Source: Pseudomonas brassicacearum
GTDB taxonomy: Bacteria > Pseudomonadota > Gammaproteobacteria > Pseudomonadales > Pseudomonadaceae
NCBI RefSeq assembly: GCF_003732265.1
Contig: NZ_MOBK01000004.1
Span: 1-64,000, forward strand
Reading direction: 5' to 3'
Length of the DNA: 64,000 nucleotides
The first letter of the stretch is position 1, and every line of letters starts with the position of its first letter. Positions 42,993 to 52,772 of the stretch are shown here, in pieces. Position numbers and translations under genes: made by a program. Below the pieces are notes generated by a model. It ran no database searches. It had not been told where the DNA came from and worked only from the letters and a program-made list of their open reading frames with translations.

Positions 42993-43892
42993 TTACGCGC
43001 CAGGAATGAAGTGCTTCTGCGCCGTACCACGGGCAATCAGGCGGGAGATGTAGTCCAGCTTCTGCGCGTCCTGATCCACAAAGCGGAAGGTCAGTTGCAA
43101 CCAGTCGCTGTCAGGCTTCGGCTCGTGGGCGACGACGGCGTGCAGGTAACCGTTCAAGCGGGCGATTTCAGCGTTCTCGCCCTGCTCCAGATCGAGCACG
43201 GCGCTGTCGAGGATTTGTGGCAGCGTGTCGGTGCGCTTCACCACCAACAGCGCTTCCTTGATGCTCAAGGCCTTGATCACGCATTGCTGGATGCCGCTCG
43301 GCAAGCGCAACTGGCCTTGGCCACGACCGCTGGCAGGCGCTGCGGCGGTCGCAGTCCGGACGGGTGGGCTGTTGAGCAAACCACGAGACGGTGCAGCAGC
43401 CGGCGTCGGTGCGACCACGGCGGGTTTGCCGCCGGTCAATGCGCTGAGGGTATCGTTGCCGAAGGCCGAATTCATTTTCGCCGGCGCGCCGCTCATCAGG
43501 GCGTCAAGCTTGCCGACCTTGTTCAGCGCCTGCTTGACCTTGGTCAGCAGCTGTTCGTTGGTGAAGGGCTTGCTGACATAGCCGGAAACGCCGGCCTGAA
43601 TCGCCTGGACCACGTTCTCCTTGTCGCCACGGCTGGTCACCATCACGAAAGGCATGGTCTTGAGGTGGTCCTGCTCGCGACACCAGGTCAGCAGTTCCAG
43701 GCCAGACATCTCGGGCATTTCCCAATCACACAGGACCAGGTCGAACGTCTCTTTGGCCAACATGGCCTGAGCCTTTTTGCCGTTGATCGCATCTTCCGTG
43801 CGAATGCCCGGGAAGTAGTTACGCAGGGCTTTCTTTACCAGGTCACGAATGAACGCTGCATCGTCCACCACCAACACGCTGATCTTGCTCAT
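42993..43892 (-). CDS. CheY-like response regulator with C-terminal PilZ-like region
   Basis: The product is 299 residues. An N-terminal receiver domain has D10/D11, phospho-acceptor D56 (LCDWEMPEMSG) and K in SKPFTNEQL. A Pro/Ala-rich linker (about 160-190) follows. The C-terminal 100 residues (QCVIKALSIKEALLVVKRTDTLPQIL...) end in DWLQLTFRFVDQDAQKLDYISRLI, which looks like a PilZ-type tail, though the usual RxxxR motif is not evident. Output is therefore unlikely to be DNA binding. A homologue stands in the same place, next to phoU, in P. aeruginosa. Role unknown. Confidence 0.85.
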   Translation of the reverse strand: MSKISVLVVDDAAFIRDLVKKALRNYFPGIRTEDAINGKKAQAMLAKETFDLVLCDWEMPEMSGLELLTWCREQDHLKTMPFVMVTSRGDKENVVQAIQAGVSGYVSKPFTNEQLLTKVKQALNKVGKLDALMSGAPAKMNSAFGNDTLSALTGGKPAVVAPTPAAAPSRGLLNSPPVRTATAAAPASGRGQGQLRLPSGIQQCVIKALSIKEALLVVKRTDTLPQILDSAVLDLEQGENAEIARLNGYLHAVVAHEPKPDSDWLQLTFRFVDQDAQKLDYISRLIARGTAQKHFIPGA

Positions 43893-44015
43893 CCATTACC
43901 CCTCGAAAAAATCCCGGCAAGCATACCGTTTTGCTGATGGCACATTGCCAAAAACCTTCAGTCACGCCGGGACTTTTCGTTCGCGGGTGCTGCTAGTAAC
44001 GTCAAAAACCACACA

Positions 44016-44049
44016 CAAAAACGCCCGGCCAAAGGACCGGGCGTTTTTC
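44016..44049. terminator. Terminator after phoU
   Basis: ACGCCCGG (44021-44028) and CCGGGCGT (44037-44044) form a perfect 8-bp stem with A5 on the left and T5 on the right. It ends the pst-phoU transcription unit on the minus strand and isolates the response regulator gene. Confidence 0.85.
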
Positions 44050-44059
44050 TTGGGCAGTC

Positions 44060-44821
44060 TTACTTATCGTCAGCTTTGCCCGGAACATTAGCGGTTTCGC
44101 TGCTGGTTCCTTCAACTTCTTCTTTCATGCGCTTGAGACCCAGGTGACGCACGTCGGTGCCGCGCACCAGGTAAATCACCAGTTCCGAAATATTACGCGC
44201 GTGGTCGCCGATCCGTTCCAGCGAACGCAGCACCCAGATAATGCTCAAGACCCGCGAGATAGAGCGCGGGTCTTCCATCATGTAGGTCGCCAGCTCACGC
44301 AGGGCGGTCTTGTATTCGCGGTCGATGATCTTGTCGTACTGCGCCACCGACAGCGCCAGGTCAGCGTCGAAGCGGGCAAACGCGTCCAGCGCGTCACGCA
44401 CCATGTTGCGCACCTGGTCGCCAATGTGGCGAACCTCGACGTAACCGCGCGGCGCTTCGCCTTCTTCGCACAACTGGATGGCGCGGCGGGCAATCTTGGT
44501 CGCTTCGTCACCGATGCGCTCCAGGTCGATGACCGACTTGGAGATGCTGATGATCAGGCGCAAGTCAGACGCCGCAGGCTGACGACGGGCCAGAATGCGC
44601 AGGCATTCTTCGTCGATGTTGCGTTCCATCTGGTTGATCTGGTCGTCGATTTCGCGAACCTGCTGGGCCAGACCGGAGTCGGCCTCGATCAGCGCGGTCA
44701 CCGCGTCGTTGACCTGCTTTTCCACCAACCCGCCCATGGCCAGGAGGTGGCTGCGCACTTCCTCCAGTTCGGCGTTGAACTGCGCGGAAATGTGGTGGGT
44801 AAGACCTTCTTTACTAATCAT
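44060..44821 (-). CDS. phoU: PhoU, phosphate signalling regulator
   Basis: The product is 253 residues, all helical. Two PhoU repeats carry the metal-binding motifs EIDDQINQMERNIDEECLRILARRQP and DLERIGDEATKIARRA, then SLERIGDHARNISELVIYLV. PhoU links the Pst transporter to PhoR and keeps the Pho regulon off when phosphate is high. It follows pstB by 72 bases and is the last gene of the unit, with a strong terminator behind it. Confidence 0.97.
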   Translation of the reverse strand: MISKEGLTHHISAQFNAELEEVRSHLLAMGGLVEKQVNDAVTALIEADSGLAQQVREIDDQINQMERNIDEECLRILARRQPAASDLRLIISISKSVIDLERIGDEATKIARRAIQLCEEGEAPRGYVEVRHIGDQVRNMVRDALDAFARFDADLALSVAQYDKIIDREYKTALRELATYMMEDPRSISRVLSIIWVLRSLERIGDHARNISELVIYLVRGTDVRHLGLKRMKEEVEGTSSETANVPGKADDK

Positions 44822-44893
44822 GTTGGCGTCCTTGGAGCGTCCGGTAAGGTGCGGTGGGCCGCAGCGTCAGTTCAGTGAGCAACCACAGGCTTC

Positions 44894-45727
<834 letters not shown>

Positions 45728-45765
45728 GGGAGGCTCCCTGTGCTAACAAATTCGGTTCGTTTTTT

Positions 45766-45835
45766 GTGGGAGCGAGCCTGCTCGCGAAGGGGCCATCTCT
45801 GGCGCCAAAAGCTTCGCGAGCAGGCTCGCTCCCAC
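45766..45835. repeat. REP doublet (REPIN) inside the pst operon
   Basis: GTGGGAGCGAGCCTGCTCGC... (45766-45789) and its perfect 24-base complement (45812-45835) lie in the pstA-pstB gap. The pst messenger must run through this hairpin, so it may change stability or expression of the downstream genes. Confidence 0.85.
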
Positions 45836-45858
45836 CTAGAAATCAGTGCTTCATCAAA

Positions 45859-47529
45859 TCAGCTATCCAGCGCTTTGTATTTTTCGCGCAGGTGGTTCCG
45901 GATGTAGACGGCCGACAGGTTGAGCGTGGCGATCACCAGCACCAGCAGCAACGCCGTGGCGTACACCAGCGGCCGTGCGGCTTCGACGTTCGGGCTCTGG
46001 AAGCCGACGTCATAAATATGGAAGCCCAGGTGCATGATCTTCTGGTCAAGGTGAAGGTACGGGTAGTTACCATCCAGCGGCAGCGACGGTGCCAGTTTCA
46101 CTACACCGACCAGCATCAGCGGCGCCACTTCACCGGCGGCACGCGCCACGGCGAGGATCATGCCGGTCATCATCGCCGGGCTGGCCATCGGCAGCACGAT
46201 CTTCCACAAGGTTTCAGCCTTGGTCGCGCCGAGGGCCAACGAGCCTTCACGCACGGTGCGAGGAATCCGCGCCAGACCTTCTTCGGTGGCCACGATCACC
46301 ACCGGTACCGCCAGCAGTGCCAGGGTCAGCGAGGCCCAGAGCAGGCCAGGCGTACCAAAGGTCGGTGCCGGCAAGGCTTCAGGGAAGAACAAACGGTCAA
46401 CCGAGCCGCCCAGTACATAGACGAAGAAGCCCAGGCCGAACACGCCGTAAACAATGGCCGGTACGCCCGCCAGGTTGTTCACGGCGATGCGGATAATCCG
46501 GGTCAACGTGTTTTGCTTGGCGTATTCGCGCAGGTAAACCGCTGCCAGTACGCCAAATGGCGTCACGATCATCGCCATGATCAACGTCATCATCACGGTG
46601 CCGAAAATCGCCGGGAAGATCCCGCCTTCGGTGTTCGCTTCACGCGGGTCGTCGGACAGGAACTCCCAGACCTTGCTGAAGTAGAAGCCGACCTTGGTCA
46701 GCGTGCCCATGGCGTTCGGCTGGTAAGCGTGAACCACCTTGCCGATGCTGATTTCGATCTCTTTGCCGTTCGCATCGCGGGCCGTGAGGCTGTCGCGGTT
46801 GAACTGGGCGTGCAGGTCATTCAGACGGGCTTCGATGTCTTGATAACGTGCATTCAGCTCGGCGCGCTCGGCATCCATGTCCGCTTGCGCCGCGGCGTCG
46901 AGTTTACCGGCCAGTTCCAGTTTGCGACCGTGCAGACGAATGCGTTCCAGACCCGAGTTGATCGCGCCGATGTCGACCTTTTCCAGGGTCTTGAGCTGCG
47001 CCGCGAGCTTGTTCACGCGATCGACACGCGCCTGCAGTTCCGGCCAGGCCGCTTCGCCTTCAGCGATGACTTTGCCGTCCTGTTTGACGTTGACCAGGTA
47101 GCCGTAGAAGTTGCCCCACTCGCGACGCTCGATGGTCATCAGCTCAGGCGGGGTTTTCTGGTTGGTCAGCCACTCACCGACGATCCAGGTGAAGTCGTTG
47201 CCGTTCAAGTCACGGTTGCCGACCTTGATCAGCTCGCGGGTCATGAATTCCGGGCCCTGATCGGGCACCGGCAGGCCAGCGCTTTTCAGGCGCTCACGCG
47301 GCACTTCTTCCTTCTGTACCACTTCACCAATGACCAGGTGATTGGCCTGGCCCGGCACGTCGTAGCTGGCGTGAATCAAATCCGCCGGCCAGAAGTGACC
47401 CAGGCCGCGCACGGCAATCACGGCCAGCAGGCCAATGGTCATGATGACCGCGATGGACACCGCGCCACCGCTGATCCAGACGCCCGGGGCGCCGCTCTTG
47501 AACCATCCATTCAGGGAGTTCTGTTTCAC
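45859..47529 (-). CDS. pstA: PstA, phosphate ABC transporter permease
   Basis: The product is 556 residues. One N-terminal membrane segment (ISGGAVSIAVIMTIGLLAVIAV) is followed by a long extracytoplasmic region of about 280 residues with a coiled-coil part (LDAAAQADMDAERAELNARYQDIEARLNDLHAQF). The binding-protein-type permease domain is in the C-terminal half (FGTVMMTLIMAMIVTPFGVLAAVYLREY, with a later EAA-like loop ALGATKAETLWKIVLPMA). It is much longer than the roughly 300-residue enteric PstA. It pairs with PstC to form the channel. The gene starts 15 bases after pstC. Confidence 0.93.
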   Translation of the reverse strand: MKQNSLNGWFKSGAPGVWISGGAVSIAVIMTIGLLAVIAVRGLGHFWPADLIHASYDVPGQANHLVIGEVVQKEEVPRERLKSAGLPVPDQGPEFMTRELIKVGNRDLNGNDFTWIVGEWLTNQKTPPELMTIERREWGNFYGYLVNVKQDGKVIAEGEAAWPELQARVDRVNKLAAQLKTLEKVDIGAINSGLERIRLHGRKLELAGKLDAAAQADMDAERAELNARYQDIEARLNDLHAQFNRDSLTARDANGKEIEISIGKVVHAYQPNAMGTLTKVGFYFSKVWEFLSDDPREANTEGGIFPAIFGTVMMTLIMAMIVTPFGVLAAVYLREYAKQNTLTRIIRIAVNNLAGVPAIVYGVFGLGFFVYVLGGSVDRLFFPEALPAPTFGTPGLLWASLTLALLAVPVVIVATEEGLARIPRTVREGSLALGATKAETLWKIVLPMASPAMMTGMILAVARAAGEVAPLMLVGVVKLAPSLPLDGNYPYLHLDQKIMHLGFHIYDVGFQSPNVEAARPLVYATALLLVLVIATLNLSAVYIRNHLREKYKALDS

Positions 47530-47544
47530 AGACTTCTACCTTTC

Positions 47545-49827
47545 TTAAAGCGACGAGTATTTCTTGCGCAGACGCTGACGAATCAGTTCTGCGAGGGTGT
47601 TCATGACGAAGGTGAACAACAGCAGCACCAGCGCCGAGAGGAACAGCACGCGGTAGTGGCTGCCGCCGACTTCCGATTCGGGCATTTCCACCGCAACGTT
47701 GGCCGCCAGGGTGCGCAGGCCTTCGAACAGGTTCATTTCCATGACCGGGGTGTTACCGGTGGCCATCAACACGATCATGGTTTCACCGACCGCACGGCCC
47801 ATGCCGATCATCAGCGCCGAGAAGATGCCCGGGCTGGCAGTGAGGATCACCACGCGGGTCATGGTCTGCCACGGCGTAGCGCCGAGGGCCAGGGAACCGA
47901 GGGTCAGGCCACGAGGCACGCTGAACACGGCGTCTTCGGCGATGGAGTAGATGTTCGGGATGACCGCGAAGCCCATGGCCAGGCCGACCACCAGTGCGTT
48001 GCGCTGGTCGTAGGTGATGCCCAGGTCGTGGGAGATCCACATGCGCATGTCGCCGCCGAAGAACCAGGTTTCCATGTACGGGCTCATGTACAGCGAGAGC
48101 CAGCCCACAAACAGGATCACCGGGATCAGGATCGCGCTTTCCCAGCCGTCCGGCACTTTCAGGCGGATCGACTCAGGCAGGCGACTGAAGACAAAACCGG
48201 CCACCAGGATGCCGATCGGCAGGAGCATCAGCAGGCTGAAAATGCCCGGCAAATGCCCTTCTACATACGGTGCGAGGAACAGACCGGCGAAGAAACCGAG
48301 GATCACCGTCGGCATCGCTTCCATCAGTTCGATCACCGGCTTCACCTTGCGGCGCAGGCTCGGAGCCATGAAGTAAGCGGTGTAGATCGCCGCAGCGACG
48401 GCCAGCGGTGCCGCCAGCAGCATGGCGTAGAACGCGGCCTTCAAGGTACCGAAGGTCAGCGGAGACAAGCTCATCTTCGGTTCGAAGTCGGTGTTGGCGG
48501 CGGTTGATTGCCAGACGTATTTAGGCTCGTCGTAGTTCTCGTACCAGACCTTGCTCCACAACGCGCTCCACGAGACTTCCGGGTGTGGGTTGTCCAGCAG
48601 CAGCGGCTGAATCTTGCCGCCCGCTTCGACGATGATGCGGTTGGCGCGTGGCGACAGACCGAACAGGCCCTGGCCTTCCACAACCTGATCCACCAGCAAG
48701 GTGCGGTGAGCGGTGCTGTGGAAGACGCCGAGCTTGCCGGAGGCGTCGAGGGCGACGAAGCCTTTGCGACGCTCTTCGGCACTGATTTCAACAATCGGCG
48801 TGGTGCCCATCTGGAAGGTACGAATCTGCTTCAGGCGCAGCTCGCCGTCGGGATCGCGCGCCATGAACCACTGGGCCAGGCCACCTTTGGAGTCGCCGAG
48901 GATCAGCGAGATACCGCCCACCAATTGGGTACTGGCAGTGATTTGCGCTTCGCCGTCTTCAAGCAGTTTGTAGCGACCGTTGAGGCTCTTGTCGCGCAGG
49001 CTGAACACGTCGGCCTGGGCACGCCCGTTGATGACGTACAGCCACTGCTGACGCGGGTCGACGAAGATGTTCTTCACCGGCTCGTTCATCTGCGGCAGGT
49101 CGATACGCTTCTGCTCGTTGGTGACTTCGCCGGTCATCATGTTTTCTTCGCTGGTCAGCGACAAAACATTGAGTTGCGAACCGGTTGCGCCGACCAGCAT
49201 CAGCGTCGAATCGTTGGCGTTGAGGCTGATGTGCTCCAGCGCGCCGCCGGCTTCGTTCAACGCAATCGGCGTCTGGCCATACGGGTACTCAACGGCCGGC
49301 GTGATGGTTTTCTTGCCGTCCGGGTAGCTGACTTTATAGGTGTGACGGAACACCAGCGCCTGGCCATTGGACAGACCCACAGCCACCAATGGATGGCCCG
49401 GTTGGTCTTCACCAATGGAGGTCACGTTGACTCCTGCCGGAAGCGGCAGATCGACGCGCTTGAGTTCGGCGCCACTGTCGATATCAAAGAACAGCGCCTG
49501 GCCCTTGTCGGAAACCCGCATGGCGACCTGGTTCTGTTCTTCGAGGGAGATCATCAACGGCTTGCCGGCGTCTTGCATCCAGGCTGGCGTGATGGCGTCT
49601 TTGGCAGTCAGGTCTGCGCCCTGGAACAGGGGCATGACGACGTAGCCGAGGAAAAAGAAAATCAGCGTGATCGCGCCGAGGACAGCGAGGCCGCCAACAA
49701 GGACGTACCAACGGGTCAGGCGATCTTTAAGCGCGCGAATGCGGCGCTTGCGTTGCAACTCAGGCGTATTGAAATCAATTCGCTTGGGGGGATTCGTAGT
49801 CATGGTGGAATTGGCCAGATCATTCAT
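47545..49827 (-). CDS. pstC: PstC, phosphate ABC transporter permease
   Basis: The product is 760 residues from the ATG at 49827; a GTG at 49833 and an ATG at 49803 are alternatives. After one membrane segment (YVLVGGLAVLGAITLIFFFLGYVVM) comes an extracytoplasmic region of about 350 residues with repeated beta-strand units (LVAVGLSNGQALVFRH, LILGDSKGGLAQWFM) that look like a beta-propeller. The permease domain follows in the C-terminal 300 residues (EAA-like loop SLALGATPWQTMTRVVILTASPG). It is far longer than the enteric PstC. A near-perfect Pho box lies only about 23 bases upstream. Confidence 0.92.
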   Translation of the reverse strand: MNDLANSTMTTNPPKRIDFNTPELQRKRRIRALKDRLTRWYVLVGGLAVLGAITLIFFFLGYVVMPLFQGADLTAKDAITPAWMQDAGKPLMISLEEQNQVAMRVSDKGQALFFDIDSGAELKRVDLPLPAGVNVTSIGEDQPGHPLVAVGLSNGQALVFRHTYKVSYPDGKKTITPAVEYPYGQTPIALNEAGGALEHISLNANDSTLMLVGATGSQLNVLSLTSEENMMTGEVTNEQKRIDLPQMNEPVKNIFVDPRQQWLYVINGRAQADVFSLRDKSLNGRYKLLEDGEAQITASTQLVGGISLILGDSKGGLAQWFMARDPDGELRLKQIRTFQMGTTPIVEISAEERRKGFVALDASGKLGVFHSTAHRTLLVDQVVEGQGLFGLSPRANRIIVEAGGKIQPLLLDNPHPEVSWSALWSKVWYENYDEPKYVWQSTAANTDFEPKMSLSPLTFGTLKAAFYAMLLAAPLAVAAAIYTAYFMAPSLRRKVKPVIELMEAMPTVILGFFAGLFLAPYVEGHLPGIFSLLMLLPIGILVAGFVFSRLPESIRLKVPDGWESAILIPVILFVGWLSLYMSPYMETWFFGGDMRMWISHDLGITYDQRNALVVGLAMGFAVIPNIYSIAEDAVFSVPRGLTLGSLALGATPWQTMTRVVILTASPGIFSALMIGMGRAVGETMIVLMATGNTPVMEMNLFEGLRTLAANVAVEMPESEVGGSHYRVLFLSALVLLLFTFVMNTLAELIRQRLRKKYSSL

Positions 49828-49849
49828 GCGCACACCCTAGCGATCCTGT

Positions 49850-49867
49850 ATGACAGAAAGATGACAA
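49850..49867 (-). promoter_or_regulatory. Pho box upstream of pstC
   Basis: On the minus strand TTGTCAT-CTTT-CTGTCAT is an almost perfect PhoB site. It gives pstCAB-phoU a PhoB-controlled promoter separate from that of pstS. Its end lies only 22 bases before the chosen pstC ATG, so the transcript would have almost no leader unless translation starts further in. Confidence 0.8.
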
Positions 49868-49925
49868 TGCAGTGACGCAACAAGTCCGCCGCCAGCGGGA
49901 ACTGGCAGAGGACCGGAAATTTGGG

Positions 49926-49996
49926 GGTGTGGGAGCAAGAGCCTTGGCTTGCCGGGAGACCGGGTTACGGCCATCGCGGGCAAGCCACGCTCCCAC
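49926..49996. repeat. Degenerate REP doublet between pstS and pstC
   Basis: GTGGGAGC at 49929 and GCTCCCAC ending at 49996 bound a partly paired element with inner GGCTTGCC/GGCAAGCC. It resembles the other REP doublets but has diverged arms. Confidence 0.6.
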
Positions 49997-49998
49997 AG

Positions 49999-50020
49999 GA
50001 TTCGAGGTTAACCTCGAATC
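49999..50020. repeat. 22-bp perfect palindrome right after pstS
   Basis: GATTCGAGGTT and AACCTCGAATC form a perfect palindrome 6 bases beyond the pstS stop. There is no T-run, so it is more likely a 3' stability hairpin for pstS messenger than a simple terminator. Confidence 0.7.
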
Positions 50021-50026
50021 AGTTTG

Positions 50027-51028
50027 TTACTTTTTTGCGACTTCAGCGCCGCCTTCCGCCAGACCCAAGTCAGCCAGTGCTTTGGCTGCGACTTTGGCTG
50101 GCAGTGGGATGTAACCGTCTTTCACTACAACTTCCTGGCCCTGTTTGGACAGAACCAGTTTCACGAACTCGGCTTCCAGCGGGGCCAGAGGCTTGTTCGG
50201 GGCTTTGTTGACGTAAACGTAGAGGAAACGCGACAGCGGGTATTTGCCGTTCAGTGCGTTTTCTTCGCTGTCTTCGATGAATTCAGTGCTGCCTTTCTTG
50301 GCCAGCGCCACAGTCTTCACGGAAGCGGTTTTGTAGCCGATGCCCGAGTAACCGATGCCGTTCAGCGAGGAGCTGATCGACTGCACGACCGAAGCCGAAC
50401 CTGGTTGTTCGTTCACGTTTGGCTTGTAGTCGCCTTTGCACAGGGCTTCTTCTTTGAAGTAGCCGTAGGTGCCGGATACCGAGTTACGACCGAACAGTTG
50501 AACCGGCTTGTTGGCCAGATCGCCGGTCACGCCCAGGTCACCCCAGGTTTTGACTTCGGTTTTAGCGCCGCACAGACGAGTGGACGAGAAGATCGCGTCG
50601 ACTTGTTCCATGGTCAGGTGCTGGATCGGGTTGTCTTTGTGAACGAAGACAGCCAGGGCGTCCACGGCAACCGGGATAGCGGTTGGCTTGTAGCCGTACT
50701 TCTGCTCGAAGGCCGCCAGTTCGGTGTCCTTCATTTTGCGGCTCATCGGGCCCAGGTTAGAGGTGCCTTCAGTCAGCGCAGGTGGCGCGGTGGCGGAGCC
50801 AGCGGCCTGAATCTGGATGTTTACGTTCGGGTATTCTTTTTTGTAGTTCTCAGCCCAGAGGGTCATGAGGTTGGCCAGAGTATCGGAGCCGACGCTGGAC
50901 AGGTTGCCCGACACACCAGTGGTCTTGGTGTAGCTCGGGATAGCAGGGTCAACAGCGGCGAACGCGTTGGCAGTCGCAACGCCAGCAGCGACAAAAGTCA
51001 TTGCCGCCATCAAACGCTTCAGTTTCAT
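50027..51028 (-). CDS. pstS: PstS, periplasmic phosphate-binding protein
   Basis: The product is 333 residues. The signal peptide ([19 protein letters not shown]) is followed by the phosphate-site segments [15 protein letters not shown] and [24 protein letters not shown], with a later [15 protein letters not shown]. It captures phosphate in the periplasm and hands it to PstC/PstA. A Pho box lies upstream, and a palindrome plus REP element separate it from pstC, as fits a binding protein made in excess over its permease. AGGAG precedes the ATG. Confidence 0.96.
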   Translation of the reverse strand: MKLKRLMAAMTFVAAGVATANAFAAVDPAIPSYTKTTGVSGNLSSVGSDTLANLMTLWAENYKKEYPNVNIQIQAAGSATAPPALTEGTSNLGPMSRKMKDTELAAFEQKYGYKPTAIPVAVDALAVFVHKDNPIQHLTMEQVDAIFSSTRLCGAKTEVKTWGDLGVTGDLANKPVQLFGRNSVSGTYGYFKEEALCKGDYKPNVNEQPGSASVVQSISSSLNGIGYSGIGYKTASVKTVALAKKGSTEFIEDSEENALNGKYPLSRFLYVYVNKAPNKPLAPLEAEFVKLVLSKQGQEVVVKDGYIPLPAKVAAKALADLGLAEGGAEVAKK

Positions 51029-51084
51029 GCCTTACTCCTAGCAGATAGGGTGTGTTAAGTCGGGGCCAAGTATCAGCAGGCCGT

Positions 51085-51113
51085 GTGAACACTCTATGGC
51101 TGAAATATGACAA
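51085..51113 (-). promoter_or_regulatory. Pho box upstream of pstS
   Basis: On the minus strand TTGTCAT-ATTT-CAGCCAT-AGAG-TGTTCAC gives three 7-mers in the 11-base rhythm of PhoB sites. It lies 57 to 85 bases before the pstS ATG. The first unit is the best match. Confidence 0.7.
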
Positions 51114-51216
51114 TTGGATGAAAGGCCAGCATTCGAGTGCCCGATACATCCAGTCTTGCAGCGCAGGTTGACAAATCTCAACCAGAAGATAGCCTTGTCA
51201 ACCACGAGAGGAACCC

Positions 51217-52275
51217 ATGATCAACGACCGAATTCGCCGCGCTCGCCTACTGCGGGGCATGTCTCTAGAGGCTTTAGCGCTCAAGCTTGGCGATATCACC
51301 AAACAAGGCCTCAGCAAATACGAGAAAGGGGCAAGCACTCCAAACTCCGCACGCCTGTTACAAATGGCAAAAGTATTGGAGGTCAGTCCAGAGTACTTTT
51401 TCCGCGCGGAGGCAGTGCCGCTTGCACCGTTAGAGTTTCGCAAACTGGCAAAAATGCCGAAGTACCGCCAGGTTCAAGTCGAAGAACAAATTCGTGAGCA
51501 CCTCGAGCGCTACATCGCTCTGGAGGATTGCTTCGACCCGGCGGACATCCAGACTCCGACCACCCCAGCGCAAATGCTACCGGTTTCCTCTATAGAGGAA
51601 GCTGAACGCGCGGCCGAGCAACTGCGTGAATTCTGGAAGATCGGCAGTGATCCCATTTCCAATCTTACCGAGCAACTGGAAGAGCACAGCATCAAGGTAG
51701 CCATGCTCATGGGGCCAGATGACTTTGATGGGGCCTGCGCCGCAACCGGTGACGGTCGTCATGTCTTGATCGCACTCAACTCGGAGCGCCCTGGCGAACG
51801 CATACGCTTCACCGCTGCCCATGAGCTGGGTCATTGGGTCATGCAGTTACCCGAAGAAATGCCCGAAAGAGAAAAGGAAAACTGCTGCCATCGTTTCGCG
51901 GGGGCCTTCCTCTATCCGGCCAAAGGTGTCACCAGTGACTTTGGTAACCACCCTCGCTCCAGAGTCCACCCCCGGGAACTGCTCATCGCCAAGCGCCAAT
52001 ACGGAATTTCGATGCACGCAGCACTGCGGCGGCTCAAGGATTTAAATCTCCTTAGCGACAGCGGTTACAAATCCCTCACCATTCAATTCAGCTCGAACGG
52101 CTGGCGCAAGGCCGAGCCAGAACCATTGCCGTGTAAACCACCACAACGTTTTGAGTCGTTGGTGTTTTGGGGATTGGCCGAAGGATTGATCACCAAATCC
52201 CGTGCAGCTGAACTTCTACGCAAACCAGTGAGCGCTTTAGATCCCAATTTCCTGGGCTCACTGGAGAGTGCATGA
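51217..52275 (+). CDS. Xre-ImmA/IrrE fusion protein, probable antitoxin
   Basis: The product is 352 residues. An N-terminal Xre-type helix-turn-helix fills about residues 4-60 (IRRARLLRGMSLEALALKLGDITKQGLSKYEKG). The C-terminal half is an ImmA/IrrE (DUF955, COG2856) zinc peptidase-like domain with intact HELGH at residues 202-206 and a distal E in EKENCCHRFAGAFLYP. GAGAGGAA precedes the ATG. The gene overlaps the next, a PIN-domain protein, by four bases (ATGA). Such Xre-COG2856 proteins act as antitoxin and autoregulator of type II systems. It is divergent from pstS. Confidence 0.88.
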   Translation: MINDRIRRARLLRGMSLEALALKLGDITKQGLSKYEKGASTPNSARLLQMAKVLEVSPEYFFRAEAVPLAPLEFRKLAKMPKYRQVQVEEQIREHLERYIALEDCFDPADIQTPTTPAQMLPVSSIEEAERAAEQLREFWKIGSDPISNLTEQLEEHSIKVAMLMGPDDFDGACAATGDGRHVLIALNSERPGERIRFTAAHELGHWVMQLPEEMPEREKENCCHRFAGAFLYPAKGVTSDFGNHPRSRVHPRELLIAKRQYGISMHAALRRLKDLNLLSDSGYKSLTIQFSSNGWRKAEPEPLPCKPPQRFESLVFWGLAEGLITKSRAAELLRKPVSALDPNFLGSLESA

Positions 52276-52763
52276 CTCTGATCTACATCAGCGATACGAA
52301 TATCTGGATCGATTTCAGGAATGCAGGGCTGCTGAAACAGATGTTCAGACTCCCGTTCACTCTTTGCTGCACAGATTTCGTACTGCACGAGCTCGAAGAT
52401 TTTCCGCATGACGAACTGCTTGCCCATGGGTTAATTGTCGAATCATTCGAGGGCCCCGAAGTGGCACGGCTGTTCGGTCTTAAAATCGAACATAACAACA
52501 GTTCTCTGGCAGACGTTTCCTGCTATCTACTGGCTCAGCAAACAGGTCGACCGTTATTGACGGGGGACGGCAAACTTAGAAAGCAGGCGCAAAAGGATGG
52601 GCTACAGGTACACGGTGCACTTTGGCTGCTGGACCTGATGGTTGACCATCAGGTTGTTGGATTGCAGCAGGCTGCGGATGCTTTAGAGGACATGCTCATG
52701 CGCGGAGCACGATTACCGTCAGGCGAGTGTGAAGCAAGGCTTTCGCGCTGGCGAAAGCCTTGA
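52272..52763 (+). CDS. PIN-domain protein, probable ribonuclease toxin
   Basis: The product is 163 residues. The PIN pattern is visible: YISDTNIWIDF with D8, then E40 in VLHELEDF, D81 in SSLADVSCYLLA and D99 in LLTGDGKLRKQA. All four acidic residues of a metal-dependent nuclease site are present. The C-terminal 50 residues are helical (ALWLLDLMVDHQVVGLQQAADALEDML). The start overlaps the Xre-peptidase gene (ATGA), so both are co-translated with the antitoxin candidate first. The RNA target is unknown. Confidence 0.82.
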   Translation: MTLIYISDTNIWIDFRNAGLLKQMFRLPFTLCCTDFVLHELEDFPHDELLAHGLIVESFEGPEVARLFGLKIEHNNSSLADVSCYLLAQQTGRPLLTGDGKLRKQAQKDGLQVHGALWLLDLMVDHQVVGLQQAADALEDMLMRGARLPSGECEARLSRWRKP

Positions 52764-52772
52764 TGGTGAAGG

